Below, one piece after another: positions 15,023 to 18,254 of a stretch of 18,254 bases of DNA. The position numbers and the translations under genes are program-made. Location of the stretch: positions 1 to 18,254 of the forward strand of contig QNBL01000015.1 of the NCBI GenBank assembly GCA_003641695.1. The letters run 5' to 3'. The DNA comes from Spirochaetota bacterium (GTDB lineage: Bacteria; Spirochaetota; Spirochaetia; B11-G9). Position 1 is the first letter of the stretch; each line of letters begins with the position of its first letter. Below the pieces are notes generated by a model, which was not told the DNA's origin, did not search any database, and saw nothing but the letters and a program-made list of their open reading frames with translations.

Positions 15023-16164
15023 TGGAATACGGATTTTCTGCAGAAAAAATTAATAAAGATTCCTCTGATTTTGTATTTCTGTCTCTGGTAATACTTCTTT
15101 CCGGTCTTGGAATTGCTTCTCTTTTTTCTGCTTCTTACTATTATGGTATGGTCAGATTTAATAATTCTTCTTACTTTCTAACCAGACAGCTTGTATTTAT
15201 GGGGACCGGTTTTCTGCTGATGCTTATCGTTTCAAAGCTCCCGAAGGGAATCTTTGTAAAAATCATTCCGCTATTGCTGTTTGTCTCCCTGATTCTGATG
15301 ATTGCAACGCTTATCCCTGGTGTCGGCAGGGAAGTTCTGGGCGGGAAAAGATGGATTATTATCGGGAACCTTTCTTTTCAGCCTTCCGAGCTGGTTAAGC
15401 TTTCTCTTATTCTCTATCTTTCCCATATATTGAGTAAAAAGAAAGACCAGAAAAATGATCTGGTTAACGGGATTCTGCCTCCTTTTATCATAGTCGGGGT
15501 ATTTGCAGCCCTGATCTATATGCAGAATGATTTTTCAACAGCAGTATTTATTTTGTTTGTCGCTCTGTCGATATTCTTTATTGCAGGGATACATCTCGGG
15601 TACTTTGCTTTTATTTTTACCGCTGTTGTACCTTTGGCTTTGATGCTTTTGTTTAGTAAAGAACACAGAGTGAGAAGGTTGATCGCCTTTCTGGATCCGG
15701 GGAGTGATCCTTCCCGGGCGGGTTTTCAGGTTATTGCAGCAAAGATAGCCTTAAGCAGCGGAGGATTCTGGGGAAAGGGACTTGGCCTCGGTACAAGAAA
15801 ACTTGGCGGGCTTCCGGAAGCCCATTCAGATTTTATCTTTGCGGTACTGGGCGAGGAAGCCGGATTTATCGGGATCGCAGTAATTGTAGTTTTGTTCATA
15901 ATGTTTGCTGCAAGAGGATATTCTCTGAGCAGGAAATACTATGAAAAAGATTATTTTGCTTACTACCTTATGTTTGGATTGACAACAAGTATTTTGTATC
16001 AGGCTTTGATAAATATAGCAGTTGTATCTGGGCTTGTACCGGTTACCGGAATACCTCTGCCGTTTTTTTCAAGCGGAGGATCCTCGGTTTTAATTACTTT
16101 TATAATGTGCGGAATAATTCTTAACTTTTCCAGGAATGTATCATCGGAGGGTAGTCGTGAGTAG
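15019..16164 (+). CDS. ftsW: SEDS glycan polymerase FtsW
   Basis: A SEDS-family polytopic protein of 381 residues with about ten spans. FtsW polymerises lipid II into septal glycan with a partner class B PBP. Visible motifs are GKRWIIIGNLSFQPSELVKL (109-128), GFQVIAAKIALSSGGFWGKG (235-254), the extracellular LPEAHSDFIFAVLGEE (265-280) with catalytic Asp271, and PVTGIPLPFFSSGGSS (341-356). The call as FtsW rather than RodA rests on its place between mraY and ftsQ; the sequence alone does not exclude a RodA type. There is no Shine-Dalgarno before the ATGATG start, which overlaps the mraY stop, implying reinitiation. The 3' end overlaps ftsQ. No FtsI partner is encoded nearby. Confidence 0.95.
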   Translation: MMEYGFSAEKINKDSSDFVFLSLVILLSGLGIASLFSASYYYGMVRFNNSSYFLTRQLVFMGTGFLLMLIVSKLPKGIFVKIIPLLLFVSLILMIATLIPGVGREVLGGKRWIIIGNLSFQPSELVKLSLILYLSHILSKKKDQKNDLVNGILPPFIIVGVFAALIYMQNDFSTAVFILFVALSIFFIAGIHLGYFAFIFTAVVPLALMLLFSKEHRVRRLIAFLDPGSDPSRAGFQVIAAKIALSSGGFWGKGLGLGTRKLGGLPEAHSDFIFAVLGEEAGFIGIAVIVVLFIMFAARGYSLSRKYYEKDYFAYYLMFGLTTSILYQALINIAVVSGLVPVTGIPLPFFSSGGSSVLITFIMCGIILNFSRNVSSEGSRE

Positions 16165-16996
16165 TGTAGTTGCTGGAAACAGTGTTTATGGTAATACGGG
16201 GAGACCGGGGTCTTCTTCCAGGAATAATCAAAAGATTGAGAAATTTTTTATACGTCTGATAATTCTGCTGCTTGCTGTTATTATCCTTGAGGTAGCCTTT
16301 CATTTTTATATAGCCCCATCCCTTTATATTAAAAAGATTGAGATCATTTCAGGTCCTGAACTGGGATTGAGTGAAGCTGATGTTCTTGCTCTTACCGGGC
16401 TGGACACCAGAATGAATTACTTCGAGGTGCGGACTGCTGATATTGCCGGGAGGCTGCTGTCTATTCCTGCTGTCAGGAATGTGGCGGTGAAAAAGGTCTT
16501 TCCCTCCACCCTGGTGCTGACTATTACTGCAAGAAATCCTGTCGGAATCTTTCTTGTAAACAGCGGAGCGGGGACCATCCCCATGGCTGTCGATTCCGAT
16601 GGGGTTTTATTCCCTCTTGAAGAAAACAGCAGCTCCGTAATGGATTACCCGGTTATTTCAGGTGTCTATGCACCGAATATTAAAAACGGGGCAAGACTTC
16701 CTTTGTCTCTCTGTTCTTTTATGAAAGATTTGGATATGGTAAGGAACACAGCTCCTGAGCTGTCCGGTTTGATCTCCGAGGTCAAATTTGTTAAAAAAGA
16801 GGGACTTGACTATGAGGTGGTTCTCTATCCGGTGAATTCAAAGGTCAGGGTAAGGATAGGAAACGAACTGGATGTCAAGCTGCTGAGGTATATGGTGATG
16901 ATTCTGGATGTAATTTCGATGCAGAGCGGTATGAATAATCTTGAAGAGATTGACCTGAGAACGGGTAAAGCAGTATACAGGATTCGGGGGGAATAA
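16157..16996 (+). CDS. ftsQ: Cell division protein FtsQ
   Basis: FtsQ (DivIB type) is a bitopic divisome protein holding the FtsL-FtsB pair. I place the start at GTG 16157 because GGAGG at 16146-16150 lies six bases upstream; ATG 16136 would overlap ftsW by 29 bases and has no useful ribosome-binding site. The resulting 279-residue protein has a short Ser/Asn-rich cytoplasmic tail (1-27), one membrane span (about 29-50), a POTRA domain (about 57-127; YIKKIEIISG, LSEADVLALTG, FPSTLVLTITARNPVGIF) and a beta-rich FtsQ domain to residue 275. It overlaps ftsW by 8 bases and ends one base before ftsA. Sequence divergence is high, as usual; topology and order make the call firm. Confidence 0.92.
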   Translation: MSSVVAGNSVYGNTGRPGSSSRNNQKIEKFFIRLIILLLAVIILEVAFHFYIAPSLYIKKIEIISGPELGLSEADVLALTGLDTRMNYFEVRTADIAGRLLSIPAVRNVAVKKVFPSTLVLTITARNPVGIFLVNSGAGTIPMAVDSDGVLFPLEENSSSVMDYPVISGVYAPNIKNGARLPLSLCSFMKDLDMVRNTAPELSGLISEVKFVKKEGLDYEVVLYPVNSKVRVRIGNELDVKLLRYMVMILDVISMQSGMNNLEEIDLRTGKAVYRIRGE

Positions 16997-16997
16997 A

Positions 16998-18233
16998 TTG
17001 CTGTCTGATGATTTACTGGTAGGATTGGATATAGGTTCAACCAAGGTCTGCGCTGTTATCGGTGAGATAAACGAACGCGGACAGGTAGAAATTATCGGTG
17101 TAGGGGAAAGCCCTTCAGAGGGGTTGAGGCGTGGTGTTGTAATAAATATTGAATCAACATTAAGGTCTGTAACTGCAGCTATAGAATCGGCCGAAATGAT
17201 GTCCGGCAGGGAAGTACACAATGTAATAACGGGAATTGCCGGTGCCCACATAGAGGGTATAAATTCCAGAGGTGTGGTCGCTGTTACCGGAAAGGGACGG
17301 GAGATAAACGAAGAAGATGTTAAAAGGGTAATCGAAGCTGCCAAGGCAATTGTTATCCCCATGGATAGAGAGGTTCTTCATGTAATTCCTCAGGAGTTTG
17401 TTGTGGATGATCAGGGAGGAATTAAAGATCCGATTGATATGATTGGAATCCGTTTGGAATCAGAGGTCCATATCATAACAGGCTCGGTAACTTCGGCTCA
17501 GAACGTTTTAAAATGTGTTAACCGAGCCGGTTTCAGGGTGGAGGATATCGTGCTCCAATCCCTTGCTTCTGCTGAGGCCGTACTTTCTGAGAGTGAAAAA
17601 GAACTGGGAGTTCTGCTGGTTGATCTCGGTGGAGGAACGACGGATGTTCTGGTTTACATAGACGGAGCACCGTACCATACTGATGTAGTAGCTATAGGGG
17701 GAGATCAGGTAACGAATGATCTTTCCATAATGCTTAAGACCCCGGGAAATTTTGCAGAGAAGATCAAGCTTGAAGCAGGGTGCTGTTACATGCCTTTGGT
17801 GGATAAGGAGGAAGAGGTTATTATTCCCGGAGTGGGGGGATGGCCGGCGGCTTCAATACCGAGGACAGAGGTGTGTAACATAATAGAACCGAGGATGAAA
17901 GAGATTTTCTCGATGGTTCGGGAACAGCTTGAACGGAAGAATTACCTCAAATACCTTCGGGGAGGAGTTGTTGTAACAGGCGGCGGAGCAAAAATGCCCG
18001 GAGTAGTTGAACTGGCAAGCAGAATTTTTGATGTTCCGGCACGGATAGGGATGCCGCCGCGGTTGGGAGGTCTTTCTGATGTATACATGAGCCCTGTATA
18101 CTCCACTGCAGTAGGACTGGTAATGTATGAGGCGTCTCAGATGAAGAATGACCGGCTTACATTACGACCGGCCAAAAGGACAGGTACCGGATTCGGACAA
18201 AAGCTGAAGGACTGGATGAAAGAATTTTTTTAA
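16998..18233 (+). CDS. ftsA: Cell division protein FtsA
   Basis: FtsA is the actin-like ATPase that tethers FtsZ filaments to the membrane and recruits the divisome. The 411 residues show LVGLDIGSTKVCAVIGE (7-23, phosphate 1), the FtsA-specific 1C subdomain (about 84-162; GAHIEGINSRGVVAV), LLVDLGGGTTD (206-216, phosphate 2), the adenosine motif VVTGGGAKMPG (325-335) and a C-terminal amphipathic helix GFGQKLKDWMKEFF (398-411), the expected membrane anchor. The start is TTG, preceded by a G-rich stretch at 16986-16991; no in-frame ATG or GTG precedes the conserved strand. The gene starts one base after ftsQ. Only 21 bases follow; ftsZ is expected next but is not in the window. Confidence 0.97.
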   Translation: MLSDDLLVGLDIGSTKVCAVIGEINERGQVEIIGVGESPSEGLRRGVVINIESTLRSVTAAIESAEMMSGREVHNVITGIAGAHIEGINSRGVVAVTGKGREINEEDVKRVIEAAKAIVIPMDREVLHVIPQEFVVDDQGGIKDPIDMIGIRLESEVHIITGSVTSAQNVLKCVNRAGFRVEDIVLQSLASAEAVLSESEKELGVLLVDLGGGTTDVLVYIDGAPYHTDVVAIGGDQVTNDLSIMLKTPGNFAEKIKLEAGCCYMPLVDKEEEVIIPGVGGWPAASIPRTEVCNIIEPRMKEIFSMVREQLERKNYLKYLRGGVVVTGGGAKMPGVVELASRIFDVPARIGMPPRLGGLSDVYMSPVYSTAVGLVMYEASQMKNDRLTLRPAKRTGTGFGQKLKDWMKEFF

Positions 18234-18254
18234 TATAAATATTGTAGCTTGCAC

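Noticed and set aside
16838..17362. 174-aa open frame antisense across ftsQ and ftsA
   Set aside because: It covers the conserved FtsA N-terminus on the other strand; its Thr/Ser/Ile/Pro-rich composition reflects reverse-complement codons.
18224..18234. T8 run at the ftsA end as a terminator
   Set aside because: It encodes the Phe-Phe C-terminus with no preceding hairpin; ftsZ is expected to continue the operon.

Overview
The window looks like chromosomal core DNA of a free-living or commensal spirochaete (Spirochaetota, Treponema/Spirochaeta-like). This is inferred from the short division/cell-wall cluster, the nadK-recN operon with unfamiliar downstream genes, and the GH57/DUF4912 glucan genes. 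Base composition is moderate and even throughout. I see no insertion sequence, integrase, CRISPR, tRNA or rRNA. Almost every base is coding, and the longest stretch without a gene is about 200 bases.

Region A (1-5761, plus strand) is a tight operon-like run. It holds the 3' part of NAD kinase, recN (8-base overlap), an unrecognised 271-aa helical basic protein, a secreted beta-propeller-like protein, a secreted LytM/M23-fold protein that has lost its zinc ligands, and a zinc-ribbon SAM methyltransferase. NADP supply and double-strand-break repair therefore share a transcript with a small unexplained envelope set.

Region B (5763-10344) concerns alpha-glucan (glycogen) metabolism. A large GH57/DUF3536 glycosidase lies on the minus strand. 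It is divergent from a plus-strand pair made of a SAP/Rho-N-like plus DUF4912 protein and a GH57 1,4-alpha-glucan branching enzyme, joined by an ATGA stop-start overlap. The control region between the divergent genes carries two direct TTGACA hexamers and an inverted partial copy.

Region C (10355-18254) begins with an 85-aa unrecognised minus-strand gene that is divergent from the dcw cluster: mraZ, rsmH, ftsL, murF, mraY, ftsW, ftsQ, ftsA, with ftsZ probably just outside. The cluster lacks the ftsI, murE, murD, murG, murC and ddl genes that many bacteria keep here. Upstream of mraZ is a promoter followed by three AAAGTGG boxes on a strict 10-bp register with one position skipped, a good candidate for the MraZ autoregulatory site. 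From rsmH onward nearly all genes overlap or touch, so they are likely co-transcribed and translationally coupled. Together they make lipid I (MurF, MraY), polymerise septal glycan (FtsW), build the divisome (FtsL, FtsQ, FtsA) and modify the ribosome (RsmH).

I find no clearly new defence or mobile system. The least explained parts are the degenerate M23 plus propeller pair, the 271-aa and 85-aa proteins, and the DUF4912-branching enzyme pairing.
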